From Winogradskyella luteola (lineage in GTDB: Bacteria; Bacteroidota; Bacteroidia; Flavobacteriales; Flavobacteriaceae): DNA of 64,000 bases. Under the pieces are notes generated by a model. The model was given only the letters and a program-made list of their open reading frames with translations. It did no database searches and was not told where the DNA came from. The DNA lies in assembly GCF_019203985.1 (NCBI RefSeq), contig NZ_JAGSPD010000003.1:248001-312000 (forward strand). Direction: 5' to 3'. Shown here piece after piece: positions 17,110-27,155 of the stretch. Made by a program: the position numbers and the translations under genes. Position 1 is the first letter of the stretch. Every line of letters starts with the position of its first letter.

Positions 17110-18885
17110 CTAAGGTCTGTAGATTTTTTCGTAGAGTGCATCGTACTTTTCTTTGATAATGCTTCGTTTCATTTTCATAGTGGGTGTAAGGTGACCTGCA
17201 TCAATAGTCCAAGCATCTGGTGTGAGTTCAAAACGCTTAATTTGTTCCCATTTTCCAAAGTTCTTATTGTATTTGTCAACTTCTTTTTGGATACGTTTAA
17301 TGACAATTTCTGAAGCAGAAATTTCCTGTTCACTTTTACCAATGGTATGTCCTTTATGGTCAATCCAATCTCTTACAAAATCAAAATTTGGCTGAATAAT
17401 GGCACCAGGCATTTTTTCACCTTCACCAATAACCATTACTTGTTCTATGAACAAGGACTGTTTTAGGTCATTCTCTAATAACGTCGGGATGATGTATTTA
17501 CCACCAGAGGTTTTAAACATTTCTTTTTTACGTCCCGTTATTTTTAGGAAGCCGTCTTCATCAATTTCGCCTTTATCGCCAGTATGAAAATAATCATCGG
17601 TCATTACACTAGCTGTTTTTTCTGGATCCTTGTAATAGCCTAGCATAACATTTGGTCCTTTTATTAGAATTTCTCCATCATCGGCAATCTTAACTTCAAC
17701 ATTGTTGATCGGTTTTCCTACAGTCCCTATTTTATAATGGCTATCCTTATACTTGCCAACGGAAACCACTGGTGATGTTTCGGTTAAACCGTAACCTTCC
17801 ATAACTTTCATTCCTGCGGCACCAAATACCCTTGCCAATCGAGGCTGTAAAGCGGCACTGCCTGATACCATAGTACTCAATTGGCCACCAAGCGCATCCC
17901 TCCATTTACTAAAAATGAGTTTGCTAGCTATTTTTAACTGAAACTCATACCAAGCACCATTTTTACCATATGGCTCCCAACGTTCGCCTAAGCCTACTGC
18001 CCAGAAAAACAATCCTTTCTTTATTCCTGAGAGTTCTTCACCTTTAAGCATTATTTTATCGAATACTTTTTCTAGTAATCGAGGTACAACACTCATTAGA
18101 TTGGGATTAATTTCTTTAGCGTTATCTCCAATTTTATCCAATGCTTCAGCAAAGTAAATTGAAGTTCCGGCATATTGATAAACATAAATTAGTACACGCT
18201 CAAAAATATGGCATATTGGTAAAAAACTTAATACGCGTGTTTCTCCCGATGGTGGAAGCGGTACTCTTGGTGAGCTATCTAGAACATTGCTTGTTATATT
18301 CCAATGCGATAACATAACACCTTTTGGTTTTCCTGTAGTACCAGATGTATAGATGATGGTTGCCAGATCATCTGGCTTTACAGCATCTTTTCTGGCTTCA
18401 ACCTCAGGTTGATTGATTTCATCTTTACCGAGTTCGAATAATTCTGAATAGTGCTTACAGCCTTCAATATGATTAAATGAATAAACCTCCTTAACAATGG
18501 TATTAGCTTGTACTTTTCTTACCTTTTCAAGAACCTCTTCATCCGAAACAAAGCAATAAATCGATCCGCTATGGTTTAATACGTATTCATAATCCTCAGC
18601 AGAAATGGTTGGGTAGATTGGAATATTTTGAGCCCCAGTTTGTAGGATTCCAATATCCATAATATTCCATTCCGTTCTGTTTGTAGAAGAAATAATAGCT
18701 ATTTTATCATTTTTCTGAACTCCCATTTTTAAAAGTGCGCGACTCACGGTGTTTGCCTTGTCTAAATATTCTTTAGTGGACATCGGAGTCCATTTACCGT
18801 CATACTTGGTTACCAAAGCACTTTGACTTGGCTTGTGCTTGAGTTGATAATATGGGAAATCGAAAAGGCGTGTTACTTCTGTCAT
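17110..18885 (-). CDS. fadD: Long-chain fatty acid--CoA ligase (AMP-forming)
   Basis: 591-residue adenylate-forming enzyme that activates fatty acids to acyl-CoA with ATP. The phosphate-binding loop is YTSGTTGKPKGVMLSH (~180-195). The second motif GYGLTETSP and the third HTGDKGEIDEDGFLKITGRKK are intact, including the catalytic Lys region near the C-terminus (TPTMKMKR). No signal peptide. It lies on the same strand as, but ~2.2 kb before, the fad operon and feeds it. Other AMP-forming ligases are possible, but length and motifs fit the long-chain (FACS) group. Its promoter was not identified. Confidence 0.92.
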   Translation of the reverse strand: MTEVTRLFDFPYYQLKHKPSQSALVTKYDGKWTPMSTKEYLDKANTVSRALLKMGVQKNDKIAIISSTNRTEWNIMDIGILQTGAQNIPIYPTISAEDYEYVLNHSGSIYCFVSDEEVLEKVRKVQANTIVKEVYSFNHIEGCKHYSELFELGKDEINQPEVEARKDAVKPDDLATIIYTSGTTGKPKGVMLSHWNITSNVLDSSPRVPLPPSGETRVLSFLPICHIFERVLIYVYQYAGTSIYFAEALDKIGDNAKEINPNLMSVVPRLLEKVFDKIMLKGEELSGIKKGLFFWAVGLGERWEPYGKNGAWYEFQLKIASKLIFSKWRDALGGQLSTMVSGSAALQPRLARVFGAAGMKVMEGYGLTETSPVVSVGKYKDSHYKIGTVGKPINNVEVKIADDGEILIKGPNVMLGYYKDPEKTASVMTDDYFHTGDKGEIDEDGFLKITGRKKEMFKTSGGKYIIPTLLENDLKQSLFIEQVMVIGEGEKMPGAIIQPNFDFVRDWIDHKGHTIGKSEQEISASEIVIKRIQKEVDKYNKNFGKWEQIKRFELTPDAWTIDAGHLTPTMKMKRSIIKEKYDALYEKIYRP

Positions 18886-19001
18886 AATCTTAAATCAGCA
18901 AAATATTATTAGGAGTTTTACGAAAATAAGAAAATTAAGATTAATTATTCTGAAGTACTGAAATTAATCAGCTTTGAAAAGATTTTGGTCTATGGTATGG
19001 T

Positions 19002-19031
19002 AAAAGGGCTTTAATAAGTTAAAGCCCTTTT
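19002..19031. terminator. Perfect 12-bp hairpin, probable terminator
   Basis: AAAAGGGCTTTA (19002-19013) and TAAAGCCCTTTT (19020-19031) form a perfect stem with a 6-base loop. The symmetric ends allow use on either strand. It lies ~240 bases beyond the purL stop, in a 383-base gap (18886-19268) with no gene. Confidence 0.7.
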
Positions 19032-19268
19032 GAATTATGATACTTTTCACCCTAACTACTAATAAAATTTAAGTAATAACCCTAAGTGATTAATCAATAT
19101 CATTAGTAAAAAAGTACCAGGTCAAATGTAAAAACAATTTATGACCAAATAATGTAAATTATCGAAATTTTATTTGAATATTTTTTAAAGTTGGGTAATT
19201 AGATTTTTAAATAATCTTTAAGTAATTGTTACAAGAAATGCTTTCGAGCTTTTAATACAGTTTTTGTA
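19032..19268. other. Non-coding gap downstream of purL
   Basis: No credible reading frame. On the minus strand a TACATTTG box (19130-19123) has a TTG 15 bases upstream (19148-19146), shorter than usual. A transcript from there would end at the 19002-19031 hairpin after ~115 bases. Two TTAGGGT-type words occur inside. Existence of an RNA is uncertain. Confidence 0.3.
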
Positions 19269-22200
19269 TTATTTGTTTTCTATCCATAGTCTTGCATTTA
19301 CAAAAGCTTCTAACCAAGGAGAGACATCATCCTTTCTGCCTTCAGGGTAATTTGCCCAATTCCATTGAAACGTTGATCGCTCAATATGTGGCATAGTTAC
19401 TAAATGTCTTCCTGTGGCATCACATAGCATTGCTGTGTTGAAATCTGAACCATTAGGGTTATGTGGATAGCCATCATAGCTATATTTTGCCACAATATCG
19501 TATTGGTCTTCAGAATAAGGAAGGCTAAACTTTCCTTCTCCATGAGAAATCCAGACTCCTAAAGTTGTACCTTCTAAAGTGGATAGCATTACAGAATTAT
19601 TTTTCTGAATTTTTACCGATGTAAAGGCACTCTCGTGTTTTTGAGAATCGTTATGAATCATTTTGCCATGAACTTTATGGTCTGGATTAATTAGATCTAA
19701 CTCCATCCAAAGTTGACAGCCATTACATATACCAACAGACAGAGTATCTTCTCGGGCAAAAAAATCTTTTATGACTTTATTGGCCTTTTCATTGTATTTT
19801 ATAGCTCCAGCCCAACCTTTTGCAGAACCTAAGACATCAGAATTACTAAAGCCGCCAACAGCACCTAAAAACTGAATATCCTCTAAAGTTTCTCTACCAG
19901 AAATTAAATCGGTCATATGTACGTCCTTAACGTCAAATCCAGCCAAATACATGGCATTTGCCATTTCGCGTTCTGAGTTGCTTCCTTTTTCTCTTAATAT
20001 TGCAGCTTTTGGTCTTACTGAATTTACTTGTGGAAGTTGACCTGTAAAATTTGCTGGAAACCTATATTGTAAAGGTTGATTTTTATAATTTTCAAATCGC
20101 ACATCTGCTAAATCATTTGCAGTTTGTTTACGGTCGAGTAGAAGCGAAGTTTTATACCACACGTCTCTTAATCGAGAGACAGTCATTGTAAACACTTGGT
20201 CGCCATTGATGACACCCAAAAGATCACTTTGGGTTACGTCACCTATTTTGCAGAATTCAATATTTGCTTCCGATAATTCTGCTTCAATTGAAGCATCTTT
20301 TGATTGAATGACAATACCTGCATTTTCGGCAAATAATACCTTAAACGCATCTTTTTCATTAAGACTTGTGATATCTAATTCTGCACCAATATTATTATCG
20401 GCAAAACAAAGCTCTAATAATGTTGTAATCAATCCTCCTGAAGCCACATCGTGTCCTGCAACAATTTGATTATCTTTAATTAATTTCTGAATGGTATTGA
20501 ATACCTTTTTTACATAAGACGCACTTTTTACCGAAGGTGTCGTATTTCCTATTTTATTATTAATCTGTGCAAAAGAACTGCCTCCGAGTTTATAAGCGTC
20601 TTGCGATATGTTGATATAGTATATTGAGCCTTTTCCATGTTGAAAAACAGGTTCTACAACTTTTGTAATATCGTTACAGTTGGCAGCAGCTGAAATAATA
20701 ACTGTGCCTGGAGATATAACATCACCATCAGGATATTTCTGTTTCATGGACAGTGAATCCTTTCCTGTAGGTACATTGATGCCCAAATCAATTGCAAATT
20801 CTGAAACTGCCTCGACAGCTTTATATAATCTGGCATCTTCACCTTCATTTTTACAAGGCCACATCCAATTTGCAGATAACGATACACTTTTTAAACCCTC
20901 TTTTAATGGTGCCCAAATTATATTGGTCAAAGCTTCGGTAATTGAATTTCTGCTTCCAGCAACTGGATTAATTAATCCTGAAATTGGTGAATGCCCAATG
21001 GATGTTGCTATTCCTTCCTTTCCTTTAAAGTCAAGAGCCATAACACCAACATTGTTTAGAGGTAATTGTAGTGGTCCAACGCATTGCTGCTTGGCTACTT
21101 TACCACCAACACAGCGATCTACTTTATTTGTCAACCAATCTTTACATGCTACGGCTTCGAGTTGTAAAACTTGATCTAAATAATGGTAGAAATTATCTTT
21201 ATTATAAGAAAGGTCACTATAGTTTTTTTCTACGGTATTATCTTTCATTATCGTTTTTGGAGAACTGCCAAACATATCTTCCAAAGCCAAATCCATTGGC
21301 TTATCTCCGTTGGTTTTAGATTCAAAACAAAAATGTTTATCGTCTGTAACATCTCCAACAGTATAGAGCGGAGATCTTTCACGCTGTGCAATTTTACCAA
21401 TATGGTCAAGGTTTTTCTCTGCGATCAGTAATCCCATACGTTCTTGGGATTCGTTACCAATAATTTCTTTTGCCGAAAGTGTTGGGTCACCAACTGGCAA
21501 TTGGTCTAAGTCTATGCAACCACCTGTGTCTTCAATAAGTTCGGAAAGGCAGTTGAGATGGCCACCAGCCCCATGATCGTGTATGGAAATAATCTGATTG
21601 TCATTGCTTTCCACCATACCACGTACAACATTGGCTGCACGTTTTTGCATTTCAGGATTAGAACGTTGAACTGCGTTAAGCTCAATTCCTGAGGCAAACT
21701 CGCCTGTATCAGCAGAAGAAACTGCCGCACCTCCCATGCCAATTCTATAATTATCTCCACCGAGAACAACGATTTTATCACCTGCTACAGGCGTGTCTTT
21801 TATGGCCTGATCTAATTTGCCATAGCCAATACCTCCAGCTTGCATAATAACCTTGTCATAGCCCAGCTTATCTCCTTGTTCTTGATGTTCAAAAGTTAAG
21901 ACCGAACCACAGATTAAAGGTTGACCAAATTTATTCCCAAAGTCCGAAGCTCCGTTTGAAGCTTTTATGAGAATATCCATTGGTGTTTGGTACAACCATT
22001 TACGCTCAGGAAATACTTTTTCCCACGGACGCTCATCATTTAAGCGAGAATAAGATGTCATATAGACCGCAGTACCAGCCAAAGGAACAGACCCTTTTCC
22101 ACCAGCTAATCGATCTCTAATTTCGCCGCCAGAACCTGTAGCTGCACCATTAAAAGGCTCTACTGTTGTTGGGAAGTTGTGTGTTTCGGCTTTTAATGAA

Positions 22201-22949
22201 ATAACAGATTCAAAATCTTTTGTAGCGTAATAATCTGGAATATCGGCACGTTGAGGGGCAAATTGCTCAACAACTGGTCCTTTTATAAAGGCTACATTGT
22301 CCTTATAGGCCGAAACAATATCGTTAGGATTTTGTTTTGAGGTTTCCTTTATAAGTTTAAATAAGGATGTTTCTTTTTCTACATTGTCAATAACAAATGT
22401 ACCGTTGAATATTTTGTGACGGCAGTGCTCTGAATTGACTTGCGAAAATCCAAAAACCTCAGAATCTGTTAAAGGTCTCCCTATTCTTTTTGAAACATTT
22501 TCTAAATACTCGACTTCTTCATCACTAAGAGCCAAACCTTCTTGCAAGTTATAAGCAGCTATATCATGTATATTTTGGATAGCTTCAGGCTCTATGTTGA
22601 TAGTGAATATATCTTGGTTGAGACACGAAAATTTTTCAGAGATCATTGGGTCAAAACCTTTGAAATCTTCAGTTACTGATGTAAACTCTTCAATTCTTAA
22701 AATATCTGAAATACCCATGTTCTGAGTTATTTCAACAGCATTGGTACTCCAAGGGGTGATCATGGCTGCTCTTGGGCCAACAAAAAAAGCATCAATTGAT
22801 GCTTTTTCTATTTTTGGCTGATTGCCAAATAGCCATGTGAGTTTAGAAATGGTTTCAGTCGATAATTCTTTTGTTGCCTGCCCGTCGTCATCTAGGCGGG
22901 CTTGAACAGCAAAAACTTTACTGTTTTGGTTTCCAAAGAAATGAATCAT
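19269..22949 (-). CDS. purL: Phosphoribosylformylglycinamidine synthase, single-chain type
   Basis: 1226-residue PurL, the fourth step of purine synthesis: converts FGAR, glutamine and ATP to FGAM. An N-terminal PurS-like part is followed by the two ATP-binding FGAM synthase halves (NSEHCRHKIF near 177, then SLKAETHNFPTTVEPFNGAATG). The C-terminal ~260 residues are a class I glutaminase with nucleophile in VGICNGCQLW and catalytic His/Glu in the HGEGKF and PHIERS regions. It is slightly shorter than E. coli PurL (~1295). Stand-alone gene with its own probable promoter; no other pur genes in the window. Cytoplasmic. Confidence 0.97.
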   Translation of the reverse strand: MIHFFGNQNSKVFAVQARLDDDGQATKELSTETISKLTWLFGNQPKIEKASIDAFFVGPRAAMITPWSTNAVEITQNMGISDILRIEEFTSVTEDFKGFDPMISEKFSCLNQDIFTINIEPEAIQNIHDIAAYNLQEGLALSDEEVEYLENVSKRIGRPLTDSEVFGFSQVNSEHCRHKIFNGTFVIDNVEKETSLFKLIKETSKQNPNDIVSAYKDNVAFIKGPVVEQFAPQRADIPDYYATKDFESVISLKAETHNFPTTVEPFNGAATGSGGEIRDRLAGGKGSVPLAGTAVYMTSYSRLNDERPWEKVFPERKWLYQTPMDILIKASNGASDFGNKFGQPLICGSVLTFEHQEQGDKLGYDKVIMQAGGIGYGKLDQAIKDTPVAGDKIVVLGGDNYRIGMGGAAVSSADTGEFASGIELNAVQRSNPEMQKRAANVVRGMVESNDNQIISIHDHGAGGHLNCLSELIEDTGGCIDLDQLPVGDPTLSAKEIIGNESQERMGLLIAEKNLDHIGKIAQRERSPLYTVGDVTDDKHFCFESKTNGDKPMDLALEDMFGSSPKTIMKDNTVEKNYSDLSYNKDNFYHYLDQVLQLEAVACKDWLTNKVDRCVGGKVAKQQCVGPLQLPLNNVGVMALDFKGKEGIATSIGHSPISGLINPVAGSRNSITEALTNIIWAPLKEGLKSVSLSANWMWPCKNEGEDARLYKAVEAVSEFAIDLGINVPTGKDSLSMKQKYPDGDVISPGTVIISAAANCNDITKVVEPVFQHGKGSIYYINISQDAYKLGGSSFAQINNKIGNTTPSVKSASYVKKVFNTIQKLIKDNQIVAGHDVASGGLITTLLELCFADNNIGAELDITSLNEKDAFKVLFAENAGIVIQSKDASIEAELSEANIEFCKIGDVTQSDLLGVINGDQVFTMTVSRLRDVWYKTSLLLDRKQTANDLADVRFENYKNQPLQYRFPANFTGQLPQVNSVRPKAAILREKGSNSEREMANAMYLAGFDVKDVHMTDLISGRETLEDIQFLGAVGGFSNSDVLGSAKGWAGAIKYNEKANKVIKDFFAREDTLSVGICNGCQLWMELDLINPDHKVHGKMIHNDSQKHESAFTSVKIQKNNSVMLSTLEGTTLGVWISHGEGKFSLPYSEDQYDIVAKYSYDGYPHNPNGSDFNTAMLCDATGRHLVTMPHIERSTFQWNWANYPEGRKDDVSPWLEAFVNARLWIENK

Positions 22950-22983
22950 TTAGGTTTTGTGTTTGGTGTGAAAAATAAAAACA

Positions 22984-23016
22984 CAAAGTTAATCCATTTT
23001 GTGATATTCTAATCAA
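22984..23016 (-). promoter_or_regulatory. Probable purL promoter
   Basis: On the minus strand, TAACTTTG (22991-22984) matches TAnnTTTG, with TTG at 23016-23014 and a 22-base spacer. The start of transcription would be ~28 bases before the purL ATG. Confidence 0.5.
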
Positions 23017-23058
23017 ATATTGAAATCCAAATAGTGAAGTATTCAACAAGTTTTAAAC

Positions 23059-23102
23059 AAAAAAGCAGCTGTACTTCAACTATGCTCAGTAATCAACTGC
23101 TT
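23059..23102 (-). terminator. Terminator of the endonuclease I gene
   Basis: On the minus strand AAGCAG and CTGCTT close a long-loop hairpin followed by a T-run, 22 bases beyond the stop of the gene ending at 23124. Confidence 0.6.
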
Positions 23103-23123
23103 GTATTGTTTAACGTTAAGATA

Positions 23124-24980
23124 TTAATTCTTAACTAATCGTTTAGTAATACTAGAATTTTCTTGAGATATTTTTAAGATATAAATTCCATTTTTCAAGG
23201 CCTGTAAATTTAATGCTTTGGATGTATTTATCATTTTGGTATAGACACGTTTGCCTAAAACATCATAGATTTCTACATTGGTTTCTACATCAGATTTTAA
23301 GTTGATGTTTAACAGAGATTTTATAGGGTTTGGAAATATATTAATATTTTGATCCTTAAATTCTGTTGCGCTTAGTATGCCACAAGTCCAAGATAAATTG
23401 TCAAATCTTACTCTATTTGATGGATTGCTATTATTATTGATGTTCAAAGTATTGAATGGGTTTATATCTACATTGATTGTTGTTGTAGTTGGCGTGTCAT
23501 TATAAGGAATTGTTCCTACAATATTTCCATTAACTACCAAATCAAACGTACCAGAATCGCCACTAAAAACACGTTGAGTTGTTACCGTAACAGTTTCAAT
23601 TAAATCACTGAAGTTATCTGTATATTGCAATGTCCCATTTCTTATGGTTATAGCTCTACCATCTAGAGTCTGGTCTGTTCTGGCATCAGTGGCATTGAAT
23701 GTAAAACCATCACTGCCAACCCAGGAAAAATCTGAATATTGACTCGAAGCAGCAGGTATGTTCTCAAAGGTCTCGTTGATACAATTTAAATTTGTATTGC
23801 CATTGTCTGTGGTAACTTCGCAAGACTGATTGCTAAAGTTAGATTCATTACCAGCGGCATCTCTCGCTTTTATAGTAAAACAATACAGTGTATCTGCGGA
23901 TAAGCCAGTAGCTATTGTGTTATTGGAAACACTACCAGTGTTAAAAACAAACGAGCCATCGATATAAATATCGTAAGAAGTGACCCCAACATTATCAGTG
24001 GATGCCGTCCAGTCTAAATCTACAGTAGTATCTGTTGGGTTTGAAGCTACTAAGTTGATTGGATCAGAAGGAGCTTCAGTGTCTGGGGTAGTATTCCAAA
24101 TTAAATCCACATATTGAGGATTGTCTACAAAGGGATTTCTGTTATTTTGATGATTGTAGTAAATATTGTTATTTCTGTCAATTTCTTTTTGTGACACAGG
24201 ATCATTTTGATGCCACGTAATCAAAATACTTAAGAAAGGATCTGCGATGGCTTTATCTGAACTTCCATCAAACATAGGATAAGCGTCCCAAGATGAAATT
24301 TGATCTTCATAACGTGTTACGAAATAGAAATAAATTCGAGCTATATCTCCTTTAAATTCGTCAATCGGTTCAAATACTGTTGCAGAATATCCAGCGGAAT
24401 ATCCACTGTTTAGATTGTTTCCAAGTTTAGATCCGTTTTGGGTCGGGTTAGAAATTCCGGATTGGTTTACTAATTGATTATCATCAACACGTCCAAATGG
24501 AAAATTACTTCTAAATCCGTTAACACGACCATCAGTTGGAATTAAATGATGCGCATCACTATACATTGGTAATTGCGAATTAAATACTGACTGTGGGATA
24601 ACATGCTCTTTATTATAGCAATCACCTTCGCTATTGAAGTTGCCACATTCATCCGAAACAGGAGAATAATTATAGGGATCATTTCCATTTGGATTTTCAG
24701 AGTACATATCTAAAATGGTGTTATCTCCATTAACCTCGTAATAGAAATCTCTTTCGTAAGTAGCGTTAAAAGGATCTAACGAGTTGTAGGTCTGCTGATT
24801 GTGCTCTTCTTCAATAGTATTGTTTATTTCAGGATCATCAATATCATTAATGATTCGTTTTAATTGTGTTTTTAAGGTATATCCAGTACCGGTAGCATGA
24901 TCGTAATAACCAGCAGGTATTTGAGCAAATCCCAATGCTGATGTTAATATTGCTAATAGTAAAATGTAAATGTGTTTCAT
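23124..24980 (-). CDS. Secreted endonuclease I with Fn3 domain and T9SS tail
   Basis: 618 residues. Signal peptide 1-19 (MKHIYILLLAILTSALGFA). Residues ~25-290 are an endonuclease I (EndA/Vvn-type) nuclease: NKEHVIPQSVF carries the catalytic His, and DAHHLIPTDGRVNGFRSNF the downstream part of the beta-beta-metal site. Residues ~300-390 are a fibronectin type III domain (AYD-like blades, TVDLDWTASTDNVGVTSYDI). Residues ~395-540 are a beta-rich spacer, and ~545-618 a type A T9SS sorting domain (NIFPNPIKSLLNI, GIYILKISQ, KRLVKN). Predicted surface or extracellular DNase, useful for phosphate or nucleoside scavenging or biofilm DNA. Own terminator downstream. Confidence 0.92.
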   Translation of the reverse strand: MKHIYILLLAILTSALGFAQIPAGYYDHATGTGYTLKTQLKRIINDIDDPEINNTIEEEHNQQTYNSLDPFNATYERDFYYEVNGDNTILDMYSENPNGNDPYNYSPVSDECGNFNSEGDCYNKEHVIPQSVFNSQLPMYSDAHHLIPTDGRVNGFRSNFPFGRVDDNQLVNQSGISNPTQNGSKLGNNLNSGYSAGYSATVFEPIDEFKGDIARIYFYFVTRYEDQISSWDAYPMFDGSSDKAIADPFLSILITWHQNDPVSQKEIDRNNNIYYNHQNNRNPFVDNPQYVDLIWNTTPDTEAPSDPINLVASNPTDTTVDLDWTASTDNVGVTSYDIYIDGSFVFNTGSVSNNTIATGLSADTLYCFTIKARDAAGNESNFSNQSCEVTTDNGNTNLNCINETFENIPAASSQYSDFSWVGSDGFTFNATDARTDQTLDGRAITIRNGTLQYTDNFSDLIETVTVTTQRVFSGDSGTFDLVVNGNIVGTIPYNDTPTTTTINVDINPFNTLNINNNSNPSNRVRFDNLSWTCGILSATEFKDQNINIFPNPIKSLLNINLKSDVETNVEIYDVLGKRVYTKMINTSKALNLQALKNGIYILKISQENSSITKRLVKN

Positions 24981-25083
24981 CTATTTAAATTTTTACAAAA
25001 TCGGTTTTAAATCACTAATCATATTGGTAGGTATTAACGACCTTTATTTGCCAAATGCCCATTACGGTATAGTATTTTTTAGA

Positions 25084-26295
25084 TTATTTCTTTTCTAATA
25101 ATGCCATGTAAAAGCCATCATAACCAGATTTATGTGCTAATATTTTTTTATCCTTTGCAAGTTTAAACTCTTTACCGCTTTCCGAAGTTAAGAAATTATC
25201 AACTTGTTTTTCATTTTCTGATGGTAAAATAGAACAGGTGGCATAAACCATTTTTCCGCCAGGTTTAACCATTTTTGAGTATTGTTCTAAAACTTCAGAT
25301 TGTGTTTTCTTAATATTATCAATAAACTCTGGTGTGAGTTTCCACTTAGCATCTGGATTACGTCTTAAAACACCCAAACCGGAACACGGTGCATCAATCA
25401 ATAGGCGATCTGCCTTTCCATATAGTTTTTTAATAGGCTTGGTAGAGTCAATGACTTTCATCTCAATATTATGAACACCGTTGCGACGTGCTCTAATCTT
25501 GAGTTTTTTCAATTTACTTTCGTAAATATCCATAGCAATAACTTGACCCTTATTTTGCATTAAGGCTGCTAAGTGTAATGTTTTTCCACCAGCACCTGCA
25601 CAAACATCAACAACTTTCATGCCTGGTTTTACATCCAAAAAGTCGGCTACGAGTTGTGAGGATGCATCTTGTACCTCGAACCAACCATTTTTAAAAGCTT
25701 CGGTTTTAAAAACATTTGCACGTTCTCTTAATTTTAGAGCATAAGGATGGTTTGGTAATGTTTCAGTTTCTATATCTTCAGATTGAAGTTTAAGCTGCAA
25801 ATCTTTTTTATTGGTTTTTAGGGTGTTTACTCTTAGAATGACATCGGCTTGCTCATTTTGCATGGCGATTTCATCTGTCCATATATTTTCGCCTAGTTCT
25901 TTAATTCCTAAGTCATCCATCCAATCTGGTACACTCTCGCGATACTTCCTAATTTTAGACAATTCATCAAAGCGCCCTTTGATTTTTCGGGTAGGTGTAT
26001 CCGTAAAGTATTTCCAATCGGGTAGTTTAATGCCTTTCAGTGTTGCCCAGACAGCAAAAATACGCCAGAGATTATCTCTATCGTAAGGGGCTTTTACATT
26101 AGCAATTTCTGCATAGAGTCTTTGATAACGGACAATACTATAAACCGTTTCTGCTACAAAACCACGATCGCGACTTCCCCAACGCTTATCTCGCTTTAGC
26201 AATTGCTGTATCACTTTATCGGCATATTCGCCTTCATTGAAGATTTTATGTAAACCGTCAATTACTGCAAAGCATAAATTTCTGTGTAATCGCAT
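25084..26295 (-). CDS. RsmB/NOP2-type RNA (cytosine-5) methyltransferase
   Basis: 403-residue SAM-dependent methyltransferase. The cofactor loop is VDVCAGAGGKTLHLAAL (~230-246). The catalytic pair lies in DAPCSGLGVLRRNPD and YATCSILPSENEKQV, whose Cys residues release and attack the cytosine ring. The N-terminal ~140 residues match the NusB-like region of RsmB proteins. Likely target is 16S rRNA C967 or an equivalent cytosine; exact substrate unproven. Stand-alone gene with a strong promoter ~110 bases upstream, giving a ~100-base leader of unknown purpose. Confidence 0.9.
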   Translation of the reverse strand: MRLHRNLCFAVIDGLHKIFNEGEYADKVIQQLLKRDKRWGSRDRGFVAETVYSIVRYQRLYAEIANVKAPYDRDNLWRIFAVWATLKGIKLPDWKYFTDTPTRKIKGRFDELSKIRKYRESVPDWMDDLGIKELGENIWTDEIAMQNEQADVILRVNTLKTNKKDLQLKLQSEDIETETLPNHPYALKLRERANVFKTEAFKNGWFEVQDASSQLVADFLDVKPGMKVVDVCAGAGGKTLHLAALMQNKGQVIAMDIYESKLKKLKIRARRNGVHNIEMKVIDSTKPIKKLYGKADRLLIDAPCSGLGVLRRNPDAKWKLTPEFIDNIKKTQSEVLEQYSKMVKPGGKMVYATCSILPSENEKQVDNFLTSESGKEFKLAKDKKILAHKSGYDGFYMALLEKK

Positions 26296-26403
26296 TTTTA
26301 TTAAGTTTTCAGTCTCAGTTTCCAGTTAACCAGATATAATGTTGGTTACGTACATTTAAGCAATTGTTCGATATGATTATATTGGTGGCTGATAAAGAGC
26401 ACG

Positions 26404-26431
26404 CAAAGGTAATATAAAAGTTGAGATACAA
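26404..26431 (-). promoter_or_regulatory. Strong Bacteroidota-type promoter for the RNA methyltransferase
   Basis: On the minus strand TTG (26431-26429), a 17-base spacer, then TACCTTTG (26411-26404), an exact TAnnTTTG match. The transcript would have a leader of ~100 bases before the ATG at 26295. Confidence 0.7.
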
Positions 26432-26534
26432 AGTAGTGGACATTATAAAGTGTAATCTTTTATTGTAAATTATTTGCGCAAGTTTTTTGTTGTGTTTGCA
26501 TCTAAATCTAATTGTACTAATTTTAAATTAGAGT

Positions 26535-27113
26535 TTGACTGAAGAGACTATAATAGAACAACTAAAACTGAAAAATACTATTGTATTTTCTAAGCTAATT
26601 GATAGTTATCAGCAAAAAATTTTTGGGACTTGTATGTCTTTTGTCCCTAATAAGGAAGATGCTGAGGACTTAGTACAAGAGGTGTTTTTGGAAGTTTTTG
26701 ATTCTATCCACAAGTTCAAGGGCAATTCTAAATTATCAACATGGATTTACAGAATTACAACGAATAAGTGTTTAGAATTCATTAGAAAAAGAAATACTAA
26801 GAAACGCTCAGGCTTTCTTAGACCTTTGTTTAGCGATGATTTTTCAATAGATAAGACCAATTACTTTACAGAGTTTAACCATCCGGGGTTTTTATTGGAA
26901 AACAAAGAATTAAATGAAACTTTGTTTAGGGCAATCAATAGTTTGCCAGAGAGCCAATGTGTTGTGTTTACATTGCATAAGCTAGATGGTAAGAGTTATC
27001 AAGAAATTGCAGTTATAACCAATAAAAGCCTTTCTTCTGTTGAATCAATAATGTTTAGGGCAAAGAAGAACTTACAAAAACGACTAGAAAACTATTATAA
27101 AACTGAATTTTAG
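26535..27113 (+). CDS. ECF RNA polymerase sigma factor (first cassette)
   Basis: 192 residues. TTG start: an in-frame TAG stands six bases upstream and no ATG precedes region 2, so TTG at 26535 is the only workable start. Sigma region 2 is ~25-95 (DAEDLVQEVFLEVFDSIHKF, LSTWIYRITTNKCLEFIRKR) and region 4 ~130-185 (SLPESQCVVFTLHKLDGKSYQEIA). First of three genes: sigma, short single-pass membrane protein, Spy/CpxP-like sensor. This is the Cnr-type arrangement in which the membrane protein holds the sigma factor until a periplasmic signal releases it. Faces an analogous cassette at 30816-29218. Confidence 0.92.
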   Translation: MTEETIIEQLKLKNTIVFSKLIDSYQQKIFGTCMSFVPNKEDAEDLVQEVFLEVFDSIHKFKGNSKLSTWIYRITTNKCLEFIRKRNTKKRSGFLRPLFSDDFSIDKTNYFTEFNHPGFLLENKELNETLFRAINSLPESQCVVFTLHKLDGKSYQEIAVITNKSLSSVESIMFRAKKNLQKRLENYYKTEF

Positions 27114-27155
27114 CACAAGTTATTTTTAACTTATGCATCTATATAACAAAACAAT

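Noticed and set aside
20680..21174. 164-codon open frame on the + strand
   Set aside because: Antisense to purL, whose motifs are intact across the whole region; the product is Ser/Pro/Leu-rich with no family resemblance.
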